A stretch of DNA of 64,000 nucleotides, taken from NCBI RefSeq assembly GCF_029813835.1, contig NZ_JARVKV010000015.1, positions 1 through 64,000 on the forward strand, in the 5' to 3' direction. The position numbers and the translations under genes were made by a program. This DNA is from Streptomyces sp. DH37. Lineage in GTDB: Bacteria; Actinomycetota; Actinomycetes; Streptomycetales; Streptomycetaceae. Positions 23,722 through 32,807 of the stretch are shown here, piece by piece (the first letter of the stretch is position 1; each line of letters opens with the position of its first letter). The notes beneath the pieces were generated by a model. It was not told the DNA's origin, ran no database searches, and saw only the letters and a list, made by a program, of their open reading frames with translations.

Positions 23722-25059
23722 TCAGGCGGGCTCGACGCCGGGCTGCTCCGCGAGGCGCTCGCCGATGGCCCGCAGCCCCTCCAGGTCGTGCACGTCGCCC
23801 GGCAGCGCGGCGACCTCGGCCACCGGCACCTCCGGGTGCAGCGCGGCGAAACGGTCGCGCGTGCGCCGCTCGCGCGCCAGCACGTGCATCCGCTCCGCGT
23901 GCAGCCTCAGCATGCCCGCGGCCAGCCGCTCGGCCGCCGTGGGGGAGGAGGGGGAGTCCTCGTCGGGAGAGCCGTCGGTGCCGCCGGAGCTGTTCGAGGT
24001 GTCGTCGGAGCCGGACGCGGACCGCGGGGCGGACCGTCCATCACCACCTTTCCCGGTGGGATGATCGACAATGCCGCCGTCCTCGAGATTCTCGGCGGCG
24101 GCCATCGCCCGCTCCGCGCTGAGGTGCGCCGCCTCGCTGCCGTGCATCCGGTTCAGCACCAGCCCCGCCAGCGGCATCCGGTCCGCTGCCAGCCGCTCGA
24201 CGAAGTACGCCGCCTCGCGCAGCGCGTCGCGCTCCGGCGCCGCCACCACCAGGAACGCCGTCCCCGGCGCCTGGAGCAGCCGGTACGTGGCGTCGGCGCG
24301 GGTGCGGAAGCCGCCGAACATCGTGTCCATCGCCGCCACGAACGTCTGCATGTCGCGCAGCAGTCCCGTCCCCAGCAGCTTGTTGAGCAGACCGGTGAAC
24401 ACCGACAGCCCGGACACGCCCAGGTTCATGAACTTCAGGCCGGCCCGGCCGCCGACCTTCGCCGGGGCCGTCAGCAGCCGGATGAACCGCCCGTCCAGGA
24501 ACGACCCCAGGCGCTTGGGCGCGTCCAGGAAGTCCAGCGCCGAGCGGCTCGGCGGGGTGTCCACGACGATCAGGTCCCACTCGTCGCCCGCGCGGAGCTG
24601 GCCGAGCTTCTCCATGGCCATGTACTCCTGCGTCCCCGCGAAACCGGCCGACAGCGACTGGTAGAAGGGGTTCTCCAGGATCGCGCGGGCCCGCTCGGGG
24701 TCCGCGTGGGACTCGACGATCTCGTCGAAGGTCCGCTTCATGTCGAGCATCATCGCGTGCAGTTCGCCGCCCGACGCGCCGTCGACGCCCTTCACCCGGC
24801 GCGGGGTGTTGTCCAGCTCGGTCAGGCCCATCGACTGGGCCAGCCGGCGGGCCGGGTCGATGGTGAGGACGACGACCCTGCGGCCGCGTTCGGCCGCGCG
24901 CACGCCCAGGGCCGCGGCGGTCGTCGTCTTGCCGACGCCGCCCGCGCCGCAGCAGACCACGATCCGGGTGCCGGGGTCGTCGATCAGCGCGTCGACGTCC
25001 AGCGCCGGCAGCGTCCCGAGCGTCTGTGCCGTACCCGCGTCGGCCGTCCGTGCCGTCAC
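23722..25059 (-). CDS. ArsA/GET3-family ATPase, variant P-loop
   Basis: 445 residues, GTG 25059, 4-bp overlap with the upstream ATPase gene. Deviant Walker A reads CCGAGGVGKTTTAAALGVRA: the signature lysine normally at the second position of GKGGVGKT is alanine. Switch I and II: TIDPARRLAQSMGL and IVVDTPPSRSALDFLDAP. A ~50-residue Ser/Gly/Asp-rich insert (SASGSDDTSNSSGGTDGSPD) interrupts the C-terminal helices. It lacks the arsenite-binding cysteines of true ArsA. The pair beside wblA is conserved in Streptomyces; the function is unknown, and partnership with 25056-26033 is likely. Confidence 0.88.
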   Translation of the reverse strand: MTARTADAGTAQTLGTLPALDVDALIDDPGTRIVVCCGAGGVGKTTTAAALGVRAAERGRRVVVLTIDPARRLAQSMGLTELDNTPRRVKGVDGASGGELHAMMLDMKRTFDEIVESHADPERARAILENPFYQSLSAGFAGTQEYMAMEKLGQLRAGDEWDLIVVDTPPSRSALDFLDAPKRLGSFLDGRFIRLLTAPAKVGGRAGLKFMNLGVSGLSVFTGLLNKLLGTGLLRDMQTFVAAMDTMFGGFRTRADATYRLLQAPGTAFLVVAAPERDALREAAYFVERLAADRMPLAGLVLNRMHGSEAAHLSAERAMAAAENLEDGGIVDHPTGKGGDGRSAPRSASGSDDTSNSSGGTDGSPDEDSPSSPTAAERLAAGMLRLHAERMHVLARERRTRDRFAALHPEVPVAEVAALPGDVHDLEGLRAIGERLAEQPGVEPA

Positions 25060-26033
25060 TCCGCAACCCCCTGTTCGCGCAGCTCGCCGGCGAGCAGGTA
25101 GACGCCGGGCAGGTCGGCGCCCTCGGCCAGCAGCTCCAGCTCGTGCACGGGCAGTCCCAGCCCGGCTATCTCCGATCGCAGCTCGCCCTCCAGCGCCAGC
25201 CGTTCGGCGTGCTCGTGGGCCTGGTGCAGCAGCGGGCCGATCAGCTGCTCGGCCCTGCCGCCGCGCCGCGCGCCGCCCAGGCCCGCCCGGGACAGCGCCC
25301 TGGCGATCTCGGCGCGGGACTCCTCGGCGGCCCGCACCGACTCCCGGTCCAGTACCGCCGGACGCGTCATGTTGACGAACACGCTGCCGACCGGCAGCCC
25401 GGCGGCACGCAGCTCGGCGACGCCGTCCACGGTCTCCTGCACCGGCATCTCCTCCAGCAGGGTCACCAGGTGCACGGCCGTCTCGGACGACTTGAGCACC
25501 CGCATCACGGCCTGGGCCTGGTTGTGGATCGGACCGACCCGGGCCAGCCCGGCCACCTGGTCGTTGACGCCGAGGAAGCGGGTTATCCGGCCGGTGGGCG
25601 GCGCGTCCATGACCACGGCGTCGTAGACGAAGCCGCCGCTGCGGGCGCGGCGCCGCACCGCCTCGCAGACCTTGCCGGTGAGCAGCACGTCGCGCACGCC
25701 GGGCGCGATGGTGGTGGCGAAGTCGATCGCGCCGATCCTCTTCAGGGCCCGCCCCGCGCCGCCGAGCTTGTAGAACATCTGCAGGTAGTCCAGCAGCGCC
25801 TTCTCCGCGTCGACGGCCAGCGCGTACACCTCCCCGCCGCCCGGCCCGACGGCGATCTTCCGCTCCTCGTACGGCAGCGCCTCGGTCTCGAAGAGCTGGG
25901 CGACGCCCTGCCGCCCCTCGACCTCGACCAGGAGCGTGCGTCTGCCCTCCTCGGCGAGGGCGAGCGCGAGTGCGGCGGCGACCGTCGTCTTCCCGGTCCC
26001 GCCCTTGCCGGTCACCACATGCAGCCTGCTCAC
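25056..26033 (-). CDS. ArsA/GET3-family ATPase
   Basis: 325 residues from GTG 26033 (SRLHVVTGKGGTGKTTVAAA). The complete deviant Walker A with signature lysine (GKGGTGKTT), plus VEVEGRQGVAQLFE and VVMDAPPTGRITRFLGV as switch regions. No arsenite or tail-anchor cysteine motif is apparent. It is the first gene of a two-gene unit whose second product lacks the signature lysine, so the two may form a heterodimer with one conventional site. ATP hydrolysis is expected; the cargo or partner is unknown. Confidence 0.88.
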   Translation of the reverse strand: MSRLHVVTGKGGTGKTTVAAALALALAEEGRRTLLVEVEGRQGVAQLFETEALPYEERKIAVGPGGGEVYALAVDAEKALLDYLQMFYKLGGAGRALKRIGAIDFATTIAPGVRDVLLTGKVCEAVRRRARSGGFVYDAVVMDAPPTGRITRFLGVNDQVAGLARVGPIHNQAQAVMRVLKSSETAVHLVTLLEEMPVQETVDGVAELRAAGLPVGSVFVNMTRPAVLDRESVRAAEESRAEIARALSRAGLGGARRGGRAEQLIGPLLHQAHEHAERLALEGELRSEIAGLGLPVHELELLAEGADLPGVYLLAGELREQGVAE

Positions 26034-26198
26034 CCTTCGGAGCCTAACCACCGGGCCGGGGGAGTACGCGTGCGGATGGGCCATGGAGGTGCGGCGCGGG
26101 CTCCCGGGGGCGGGCCGGGGCAGGTCGGGGCGGGCCGGCAGGCCGGGGAGCCGGGGGACGCTGGGGGACGGCGCGCGGGAGGGGCTAAGGTCGGCCCC

Positions 26199-26357
26199 AT
26201 GACGAAGTGGGAATACGCGACCGTACCGCTGCTCGTGCACGCGACCAAGCAGATCCTGGACACCTGGGGCGAGGACGGCTGGGAGCTGGTCCAGGTGGTG
26301 CCGGGCCCGAACAACCCGGAGCAGCTCGTGGCGTACCTGAAGCGGGAGAAGCGGTGA
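26199..26357 (+). CDS. DUF4177 small protein
   Basis: 52 residues from ATG 26199 (TKWEYATVPLLVHATKQILD, then TWGEDGWELVQVVPGP). It matches the short DUF4177 family defined by the WEYxxV start and GWELVxVVP motif. The stop overlaps the RidA start by 4 bp, so the two are translated together. Function unknown; the order DUF4177-RidA-Nudix-metallohydrolase is conserved in Streptomyces. Confidence 0.85.
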   Translation: MTKWEYATVPLLVHATKQILDTWGEDGWELVQVVPGPNNPEQLVAYLKREKR

Positions 26358-26821
26358 GCGGTTCGGTCGAGGCGAGGCTGGGCGAGCTGGGGCTGACCCT
26401 GCCGGAGGTGGCGGCGCCGCTGGCGGCGTACGTCCCGGCCGTGCGGTCCGGCCCCTACGTCCACACCGCCGGGCAGCTTCCGCTGGTCGACGGCGAGCTC
26501 CCGGTGACCGGCAAGGTCGGCGCCGAGGTCACGCCGGAGGAGGCCAAGGGGCTGGCCCGCATCTGCGCGCTGAACGCCCTGGCGGCCGTGAAGTCGGTCG
26601 CCGGCGACCTGGACCGGATCGCCCGGGTGGTCAAGGTGGTCGGCTTCGTCGCCTCCGCCCCGGACTTCACCGGCCAGCCCGGCGTCGTCAACGGGGCCAG
26701 CGAGCTGCTGGGCGAGGTGCTGGGCGACAAGGGCGTGCACGCGCGCAGCGCGGTGGGCGTCTCGGTGCTGCCGATCGACGCGCCGGTCGAGGTCGAGATC
26801 CAGGTCGAGCTGGCGGACTGA
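26354..26821 (+). CDS. RidA-family enamine/imine deaminase
   Basis: 155 residues from GTG 26354 (SGSVEARLGELGLTLPEVAA). YjgF/YER057c/UK114 family of the longer actinobacterial subgroup: YVHTAGQLPLVDGELPVTGK, NALAAVKSVAGDLDRIARVV, GVSVLPIDAPVEVEIQVEL. Canonical RidA removes reactive 2-aminoacrylate using a key arginine near the C-terminus; the corresponding stretch here is HARSAVGVSVLPIDAPVEVE, with arginine in HARSAVG. Activity is plausible but not certain for this subgroup. Confidence 0.9.
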   Translation: MSGSVEARLGELGLTLPEVAAPLAAYVPAVRSGPYVHTAGQLPLVDGELPVTGKVGAEVTPEEAKGLARICALNALAAVKSVAGDLDRIARVVKVVGFVASAPDFTGQPGVVNGASELLGEVLGDKGVHARSAVGVSVLPIDAPVEVEIQVELAD

Positions 26822-26909
26822 GCCGCCGCGCGCCCGGACGGATCGGTGCGGGCCCCGGTGTCCGGGGCCCGCACTCGAACATCGCGGCCCGCGGCCGTAC
26901 GATCCGGCC

Positions 26910-27839
26910 ATGCCGTCAACGCCGCCGTCCACGTCCTCCACGCCCCCGCGCGACGGGCAGTGGTACCCGCCCGAGTGGCCCGAGCGCATCCGCGCCCTGG
27001 CCGAGGGGCGGCTCACGCCCGTGGCCCCGCGCCGGGCGGCGACCGTGATGCTGCTGCGGGACGCCGACGGCGGCCCGGCCGTCCACATGCTGCGCCGCCG
27101 CGCCTCCATGGCCTTCGCCGGAGGCGCGTACGCCTACCCCGGCGGCGGTGTCGACCCCCGTGACGAGGGCGCGGTCGCCTGGGCCGGCCCGGCGCGCGAG
27201 GAGTGGGCGCGGCGGCTCGGGGTGGAGGAGCCGGTCGCGCAGGCCGTCGTGTGCGCCGCGGTGCGCGAGACCTTCGAGGAGGCGGGCGTCCTGCTGGCCG
27301 GCCCGGACCCGGACACGGTCGTCGCCGACACAACCGGCGAGGACTGGGAGGCGGACCGGGCGGCCCTGGTGGCCCGCGAACTCTCCTTCGCCGACTTCCT
27401 CACCCGCCGCGAGCTGGTGCTCCGCAGCGACCTGCTGGGCGCCTGGGCGCGCTGGATCACCCCGGAGTTCGAGGCGCGGCGCTACGACACCTGGTTCTTC
27501 GTCGCCGCCCTGCCCGAGGGCCAGCGCACCCGCAACGCCTCCACCGAGGCGGACCGCACGGTGTGGATCCGCCCGGCCGACGCGGCCGCCGCCTACGACC
27601 GGGGCGAGCTGACGATGATGCCCCCGACGATCGCCACCCTGCGGCAGCTCCGGCCGTACGCCGACGCCGCCGCGGCGCTCGCGGCCTCCGGTGAGCGGGA
27701 CCTGACGCCCGTACTGGCCCGGGCCCGCCTGGAGGACGACGGGGCCGGCGGGCGGCGGGTCGTGCTGAGCTGGCCGGGACACGAGGAGTTCACCAGGCAC
27801 GTGTCGGCGCGCCGGCGGACGGCGGGGGACGCGCCGTGA
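26910..27839 (+). CDS. Nudix hydrolase (Nudt19-like)
   Basis: 309 residues from ATG 26910. Nudix fold with FAGGAYAYPGGGVDPRDEG and, after an insert, AAVRETFEEAGVLLAG carrying the RExxEExG core. The split between the glycine part and the catalytic helix, plus the 'LLR...VHMLRRRASMAFAGG' lead-in, are features of the NUDT19/coenzyme A-diphosphatase-like group. It probably hydrolyses a CoA or nucleotide diphosphate linkage. The stop overlaps the metallohydrolase start by 4 bp. Confidence 0.9.
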   Translation: MPSTPPSTSSTPPRDGQWYPPEWPERIRALAEGRLTPVAPRRAATVMLLRDADGGPAVHMLRRRASMAFAGGAYAYPGGGVDPRDEGAVAWAGPAREEWARRLGVEEPVAQAVVCAAVRETFEEAGVLLAGPDPDTVVADTTGEDWEADRAALVARELSFADFLTRRELVLRSDLLGAWARWITPEFEARRYDTWFFVAALPEGQRTRNASTEADRTVWIRPADAAAAYDRGELTMMPPTIATLRQLRPYADAAAALAASGERDLTPVLARARLEDDGAGGRRVVLSWPGHEEFTRHVSARRRTAGDAP

Positions 27840-28666
27840 CCGACGCCTCCGCCCTGCCCGGGCAGCCGCGCGGCGGCGCGATCGACGGCACGGGCACCGC
27901 CCGCGCGGTCTGCGTGCTCGCGCCGAACCCCTCGCCGATGACGCTGGACGGCACCAACACCTGGATCGTCGCCGAGCCGGACTCGCCGCTGGCGGTCGTC
28001 GTCGACCCCGGCCCGCTGGACGAGGGGCACCTGCGCCAGGTGATCGACACCGTCGAGCGGTCCGGCCGGCGGGTGGGGCTGACGCTGCTGACCCACGGCC
28101 ACTGGGACCACGCCGAGGGCGCCGCCCGCTTCGCCGAGCTGACGGGCACCGCCGTACGCGCGCTCGACCCGGCGCTGCGGCTGGGGGACGAGGGCCTGGC
28201 GGCCGGGGACGTGGTCACCACGGGCGGCCTGGAGCTGCGGGTGGTGCCGACGCCGGGCCACACCTCCGACTCGCTCAGCTTCCATCTGCCCGCCGACGCG
28301 GCGGTGCTGACCGGCGACACGATCCTGGGGCGCGGCACCACGATGGTGGCCCACCCCGACGGGCGGCTGGGCGAGTACCTGGACTCGCTGCGGCGGCTGC
28401 GCTCGCTGACCGTGGACGACGGCGTGCACACGGTGCTGCCGGGGCACGGGCCGGTGCTGGAGGACGCGCAGGGGGCCGTCGAGTACTACCTGGCGCACCG
28501 GGCCGGCCGCCTGGCGCAGGTGGAGGCGGCCGTGGAGAGGGGGCACCGCACGGCCGGGGAGGTCGTGGCGCACGTCTACGCGGACGTGGACCGCTCGCTG
28601 TGGCCCGCCGCCGAGCTGTCGGTGCGGGCGCAGCTGGAGTACCTGGAGGAGCACGGCCTGGTGTGA
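27836..28666 (+). CDS. metallo-beta-lactamase-fold hydrolase (LACTB2-like)
   Basis: 276 residues from GTG 27836. Metal motif [19 protein letters not shown] (HxHxDH) with further ligands in [19 protein letters not shown] and VLPGHGPV. The C-terminal helical extension (REL... [20 protein letters not shown]) fits the LACTB2/hydroxyacylglutathione-hydrolase-like group, including nucleases and thioesterases. N-terminal [17 protein letters not shown] is diagnostic of this subgroup. Coupled with the Nudix gene upstream. Confidence 0.9.
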   Translation: MTDASALPGQPRGGAIDGTGTARAVCVLAPNPSPMTLDGTNTWIVAEPDSPLAVVVDPGPLDEGHLRQVIDTVERSGRRVGLTLLTHGHWDHAEGAARFAELTGTAVRALDPALRLGDEGLAAGDVVTTGGLELRVVPTPGHTSDSLSFHLPADAAVLTGDTILGRGTTMVAHPDGRLGEYLDSLRRLRSLTVDDGVHTVLPGHGPVLEDAQGAVEYYLAHRAGRLAQVEAAVERGHRTAGEVVAHVYADVDRSLWPAAELSVRAQLEYLEEHGLV

Positions 28667-28718
28667 CGGGCCGTGCTCCCGGCGGACCGGGCCGTCCGCC
28701 CGGGCGGGTGAGCCGGGG

Positions 28719-29393
28719 TCAGCGCGAGCGCTTCGCCAGGCGTTCCACGTCCAGCAGGATGACCGCGCGGGCCTCCAGCCGCAGCCAGCCGCGGCTGGCG
28801 AAGTCGGCCAGCGCCTTGTTGACCGTCTCGCGGGACGCGCCGACGAGCTGGGCCAGTTCCTCCTGGGTGAGGTCGTGCACCACGTGGATGCCCTCCTCCG
28901 ACTGCACGCCGAAGCGGCGCGACAGGTCCAGCAGCGCCTTGGCGACGCGGCCGGGGACGTCGGAGAAGACCAGGTCGGACATCGAGTCGTTGGTGCGGCG
29001 CAGTCGCCGGGCGACGGCGCGCAGCAGCGCGGTGGCGACCTCGGGGCGGGCGTTCAGCCAGGGCTGGAGGTCGCCGTGGCCCAGGCCGAGCAGCTTGACC
29101 TCGGTCAGCGCCGTGGCCGTGGCCGTACGGGGGCCGGGGTCGAACAGGGACAGTTCGCCGATCAGCTCGCCGGGGCCCAGCACGGCCAGCATGTTCTCGC
29201 GGCCGTCGGGGGAGGTGCGGTGCAGCTTGACCTTGCCCTCGATCACGACGTAGAGGCGGTCGCCGGGGTCTCCCTCGTGGAACAGGGCCTCACCCCGTGC
29301 GAGCGTCGTCTCCGTCATGGAGGCACGCAGCTCGGCGGCCTGCTCGTCGTCAAGCGCCGCGAAGAGCGGGGCGCGCCGCAGAACGTCGTCCAC
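28719..29393 (-). CDS. crp: cAMP receptor protein Crp
   Basis: 224 residues from GTG 29393, with AAGGAGAG 8 nt upstream; longer starts lack a ribosome site. The cyclic-nucleotide domain (~10-125) has [20 protein letters not shown] and the phosphate-binding cassette [20 protein letters not shown]. The winged helix (~165-220) includes [20 protein letters not shown]. This is Crp, which in S. coelicolor controls germination, growth and antibiotic onset. A GTG-N8-CAC element upstream may give autoregulation. Divergent from nth. Confidence 0.95.
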   Translation of the reverse strand: MDDVLRRAPLFAALDDEQAAELRASMTETTLARGEALFHEGDPGDRLYVVIEGKVKLHRTSPDGRENMLAVLGPGELIGELSLFDPGPRTATATALTEVKLLGLGHGDLQPWLNARPEVATALLRAVARRLRRTNDSMSDLVFSDVPGRVAKALLDLSRRFGVQSEEGIHVVHDLTQEELAQLVGASRETVNKALADFASRGWLRLEARAVILLDVERLAKRSR

Positions 29394-29456
29394 GAGTTCT
29401 CTCCTTGTCCACGTGCCCACGGGTCTGACGCCCCCATGATGCCGGACGGTGAAACA

Positions 29457-29470
29457 GTGCGATCAATCAC
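29457..29470. promoter_or_regulatory. crp: candidate Crp-binding site
   Basis: GTGCGATCAATCAC here reads GTGATTGATCGCAC on the minus strand: GTG and CAC spaced by 8, the spacing of the reported S. coelicolor Crp motif (GTG-N6-GNCAC). It lacks the extra G. It lies 64-77 bp upstream of the crp start and in the promoter region shared with nth. Confidence 0.5.
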
Positions 29471-29618
29471 AAGTTTGACGCACCCGGCGTCCGGCGCGTG
29501 CGCCAGGGGTCCGATCGGGCCCCGAATCCGCGGTGAGCGGGGCGGATGTCGGCGCTCCCCCGTACGCTGGCCGGGTGTCCAACACGCCGGTGGGACCGGA
29601 CGGAAAGGGGGCGTACGG

Positions 29619-30497
29619 GTGACGGTGTCCCGTGGCTCATCCCAGGATTCCGCTGTGGGCGAACGCGAGTCCGCCGAACGAGTGGCGGAGGCGAAGCCGA
29701 CGAGAGCGGCCAAGGGGGGCGGGAGCGGCAAACCGGAGACGCGGCTGGCCATGGTGCGCCGTGCCCGGCGCATCAACCGCGAACTGGCCGAGGTGTACTA
29801 CTACGCCCATCCCGAGCTGGACTTCGAGAATCCGTTCCAGCTCCTGGTGGCCACGGTCCTCTCCGCCCAGACCACCGACCTGCGGGTCAACCAGACCACC
29901 CCCGCCCTCTTCGCCGCCTACCCCACTCCGGAGGAGATGGCCGCGGCCGACCCCGAGCGGCTGGAGGGGCTGATCCGGCCCACCGGGTTCTTCCGGAACA
30001 AGGCCAAGTCCCTCCTCGGGCTCTCGGCGGCCCTGCGCGACCGTTTCGGCGGCGAGGTGCCGGACAACCTGGAGGACATGGTCTCCCTGCCCGGTGTCGG
30101 CCGTAAGACGGCCCACGTGGTGCTGGGGAACGCCTTCGGCAGGCCGGGTCTGACGGTGGACACCCACTTCGGACGGCTGGTGCGCCGCTGGAAGCTGACG
30201 GAGCAGACCGATCCGGAGAAGGTCGAGGCCGAGATCGCCGAGATCATCCCCAAGAGCGAGTGGACGATGTTCTCGCACCGGGTCGTCTTCCACGGCCGCC
30301 GCATCTGCCACTCCCGCAAGCCCGCCTGCGGCGCCTGCCCGATCACGCACCTGTGCCCCTCGTACGGCGAGGGCGAGACGGACCCGGAGAAGGCGAAGAA
30401 GCTGCTGAAGTACGAGATGGGCGGTCTGCCGGGCCAGCGGCTCAAGCCCCCGGCCGACTACCCCGGACAGCCCGCGCCGCCGCTGGGCGCGGAGTGA
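29619..30497 (+). CDS. nth: endonuclease III (DNA glycosylase/AP lyase)
   Basis: 292 residues from GTG 29619. After a ~45-residue charged leader comes the HhH-GPD fold: [37 protein letters not shown] with the catalytic lysine, and [12 protein letters not shown] with the catalytic aspartate. The 4Fe-4S site is complete ([18 protein letters not shown]-x6-C-x2-C-x5-C). It removes oxidised pyrimidines and nicks the abasic site. The N-terminal leader is longer than in E. coli Nth; a start at GTG 29625 is also possible. Confidence 0.95.
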   Translation: MTVSRGSSQDSAVGERESAERVAEAKPTRAAKGGGSGKPETRLAMVRRARRINRELAEVYYYAHPELDFENPFQLLVATVLSAQTTDLRVNQTTPALFAAYPTPEEMAAADPERLEGLIRPTGFFRNKAKSLLGLSAALRDRFGGEVPDNLEDMVSLPGVGRKTAHVVLGNAFGRPGLTVDTHFGRLVRRWKLTEQTDPEKVEAEIAEIIPKSEWTMFSHRVVFHGRRICHSRKPACGACPITHLCPSYGEGETDPEKAKKLLKYEMGGLPGQRLKPPADYPGQPAPPLGAE

Positions 30498-30504
30498 GGC
30501 GCGG

Positions 30505-31218
30505 ATGAGGGAAGCACAGGAGAGGCACCGGGCCCCGGCCGCCGGCCCCGTCGCCGTCACCGACCACGGGCTGCCGGACTGGCTGCGCCCGGTGGCCGAC
30601 GCGGCGAGGACGGTGCGGGCGCAGCAGCTCAGCCGCTTCCTGCCGCCGCGGAACGGGGGCGGGCGGCAGTCGGCCGTCCTGGTGCTCTTCGGCGAGGGCG
30701 GCGGGGGCGCCGGGCCCGAACTGCTGCTGATGGAGCGGGCCACCAGCCTGCGCTCGCACGCCGGGCAGCCGTCCTTCCCCGGCGGCGCCCTCGACCCGGA
30801 GGACGGGGACCCGGAGAGCGACGGGCCGCTGCGCGCCGCGCTGCGGGAGGCCGAGGAGGAGACCGGGCTCGATCCGTCCGGGGTGCAGCTCTTCGGGCGG
30901 CTGCCGCGCGTCTACATCCCGGTGAGCGGATTCGTCGTCACGCCCGTACTGGGGTGGTGGAGGGAGCCGACCCCGGTGGCCCCGGTGGACCCGGCCGAGA
31001 CGGCCCGGGTCTTCACCGTGCCCGTGGCCGACCTCGCCGATCCGGCGAACCGCGCCACCGCCAGGCACCCCAGCGGCTACCGCGGCCCGTGCTTCCTCGT
31101 CAGCGACGCGCTGGTGTGGGGCTTCACGGCCGGGATCATCGACCGGATCCTGCACTTCGCCGGCTGGGAACGGCCGTGGGACACCGACCGCAGCGTCCCC
31201 CTCGACTGGCGCGCATGA
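30505..31218 (+). CDS. Nudix coenzyme A pyrophosphatase-like protein
   Basis: 237 residues from ATG 30505, 7 bp after nth. Contains the CoA-pyrophosphatase lead-in LLLMERATSLRSHAGQPSFP followed by the Nudix box GGALDPEDGD...LREAEEETGLDPSGV. A family-typical YIPVSGFVVTPVLGWWRE follows. The expected reaction is CoA to 4'-phosphopantetheine plus 3',5'-ADP. It is part of the nth-nudix-protease run, with 4-bp spacing to the next gene. Confidence 0.9.
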   Translation: MREAQERHRAPAAGPVAVTDHGLPDWLRPVADAARTVRAQQLSRFLPPRNGGGRQSAVLVLFGEGGGGAGPELLLMERATSLRSHAGQPSFPGGALDPEDGDPESDGPLRAALREAEEETGLDPSGVQLFGRLPRVYIPVSGFVVTPVLGWWREPTPVAPVDPAETARVFTVPVADLADPANRATARHPSGYRGPCFLVSDALVWGFTAGIIDRILHFAGWERPWDTDRSVPLDWRA

Positions 31219-31222
31219 GACG

Positions 31223-32431
31223 GTGGACGACGTGAACGTGCTGGACATACTGCTGCTGCTCGCCGCCGTGTGGTTCGCGATCATCGGCTACCGCCAGGGA
31301 TTCGTGGTCGGCGTGCTGTCGGTCGCCGGATTCCTCGGCGGCGGGCTCGTCGCGGTCCAACTGCTGCCGGTCGTCTGGAACGAGGTCACCGACGGGGCGT
31401 CGGCGGGGACGGCGGGCGCGATCGCGGCGGTGGTCGTGGTGATCGTGTGCGCGTCGGTCGGCCAGGCGTTCACCACGCACCTGGGCAACCGGCTGCGCCG
31501 CCACATCACCTGGTCGCCGGCCCGGGCCCTGGACGCGACCGGCGGCTCGCTGGTGAACGTCGTGGCCATGCTGCTGGTCGCCTGGCTGATCGGCACGCTG
31601 CTGGCCTCCACGGCCGTGCCCGTCGTCGCCCGGGAGGTCCGCGGCTCCACGGTGCTGCACGGGGTCTCCAGAGCGCTGCCGGACGACGCCGACACCTGGT
31701 TCACCGACTTCACCTCGGTGCTCGCGCGCAACGGCTTCCCCCAGGTCTTCTCGCCGTTCGCCAACGAGCCGATCACCTCCGTGGAACCGCCGGACCCGGC
31801 ACTGGCCGACAGCCCGGCCGTCGCCCGCGCCAAGCAGTCCATCGTCAAGATCCTGGGCACCGCGCAGAGCTGCGGCAAGGTGCTGGAGGGCACCGGCTTC
31901 GTCTTCGACCGCGGCCGGGTGATGACCAACGCGCACGTGGTCGGCGGCGTCGACGAGCCGACCGTGCAGGTCGGCGGCGAGGGCAGGCTCCACGACGCCA
32001 CGGTCGTCCTCTACGACTGGGAGCGCGACATCGCCGTACTCGACGTGCCGTCACTCCGGGCGCCCGCGCTGCGGTTCGCGGAGGGCGACGCCGAGACGGG
32101 CGACGACGCGATCGTCGCGGGCTTCCCGGAGAACGGCGGGTTCGACGTCCGCTCCGCCCGGGTGCGCGGCCGCATCCAGGCGACCGGCCCGGACATCTAC
32201 CACCGCGACACGGTGCGCCGCGACGTCTACTCCCTGCACGCCATGGTCCGGCAGGGCAACTCCGGCGGCCCGCTGCTGACGCCCGACGGCAGGGTGTACG
32301 GCGTCATCTTCGCCAAGTCCCTGGAGGACGAGAGCACCGGCTACGCGCTCACCAACGACGAGATCCGCCAGGACATCCTGCGGGGGCGCGCGGCACGGGG
32401 TCCGGTGGACAGCCAGGGATGCGCGATGTGA
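31223..32431 (+). CDS. MarP-type membrane serine protease
   Basis: 402 residues from GTG 31223. Four membrane helices in a CvpA-like N-terminal part (VLDILLLLAAVWFAIIGYRQ; VGVLSVAGFLGGGLVAVQLL; GAIAAVVVVIVCASVG; LVNVVAMLLVAWLIGTLLAS), then an extracytoplasmic trypsin-like domain with the triad in VMTNAHVVGG, ERDIAVLDV and RQGNSGGPLLTPDGRVYGVI. Cysteines (AQSCGKVLEG and the C-terminal SQGCAM) may form a disulfide as in MarP. The M. tuberculosis homologue MarP (Rv3671c) protects against acid by activating a cell-wall hydrolase. Confidence 0.93.
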   Translation: MDDVNVLDILLLLAAVWFAIIGYRQGFVVGVLSVAGFLGGGLVAVQLLPVVWNEVTDGASAGTAGAIAAVVVVIVCASVGQAFTTHLGNRLRRHITWSPARALDATGGSLVNVVAMLLVAWLIGTLLASTAVPVVAREVRGSTVLHGVSRALPDDADTWFTDFTSVLARNGFPQVFSPFANEPITSVEPPDPALADSPAVARAKQSIVKILGTAQSCGKVLEGTGFVFDRGRVMTNAHVVGGVDEPTVQVGGEGRLHDATVVLYDWERDIAVLDVPSLRAPALRFAEGDAETGDDAIVAGFPENGGFDVRSARVRGRIQATGPDIYHRDTVRRDVYSLHAMVRQGNSGGPLLTPDGRVYGVIFAKSLEDESTGYALTNDEIRQDILRGRAARGPVDSQGCAM

Positions 32432-32521
32432 ACCCCCGCCCCCGGCCCCGCCGTCCGGCCACGGCTCGGATCGCCGGGCGGTGCGGGACCGGGAGGCGGG
32501 CGTTACGGCGGGCGGGCGGCG

Positions 32522-32725
32522 TCAGCCGCGCGTATGCCGCAGCCGCGCGCCGACCCAGCGGGCACGGCGGCGCAGGATGTGGGGGATGCCGAGCTGGGGG
32601 TCGCGGGGATCCCCGAAATCGCCGAGACCGCGATGGTCTCGCGAGGGGCGCGGGGGCGAGCCCTGCGCGCTGTTCTGTTCCCGGATGTCGCGTGACACGT
32701 CACGGTAGTCGTGCGTCCAACCCAT
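32522..32725 (-). CDS. small conserved-looking hypothetical protein
   Basis: 67 residues from ATG 32725 (GWTHDYRDVSRDIREQNSAQ), ending PHILRRRARWVGARLRHTRG. Composition is polar and basic with an Arg-rich C-terminus, and the codon use is Streptomyces-like. The ribosome site (GCGGAG) is very close to the ATG. I recall similar short proteins at this position in other Streptomyces but no function. The frame is open 42 nt further upstream (ATG 32767). Confidence 0.5.
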   Translation of the reverse strand: MGWTHDYRDVSRDIREQNSAQGSPPRPSRDHRGLGDFGDPRDPQLGIPHILRRRARWVGARLRHTRG

Positions 32726-32807
32726 ACTCCGCACTCTGCCCGTGCCCCAAGGTCGGTAATCGCCCAATGGTCCGTCAATTGGCCTATGCGAGCGTCACGT
32801 GCCCATA

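Noticed and set aside
23722..26033. Arsenic resistance operon
   Set aside because: ArsA-like ATPases lack arsenite-binding cysteines and there is no ArsB, ArsC or ArsR gene.
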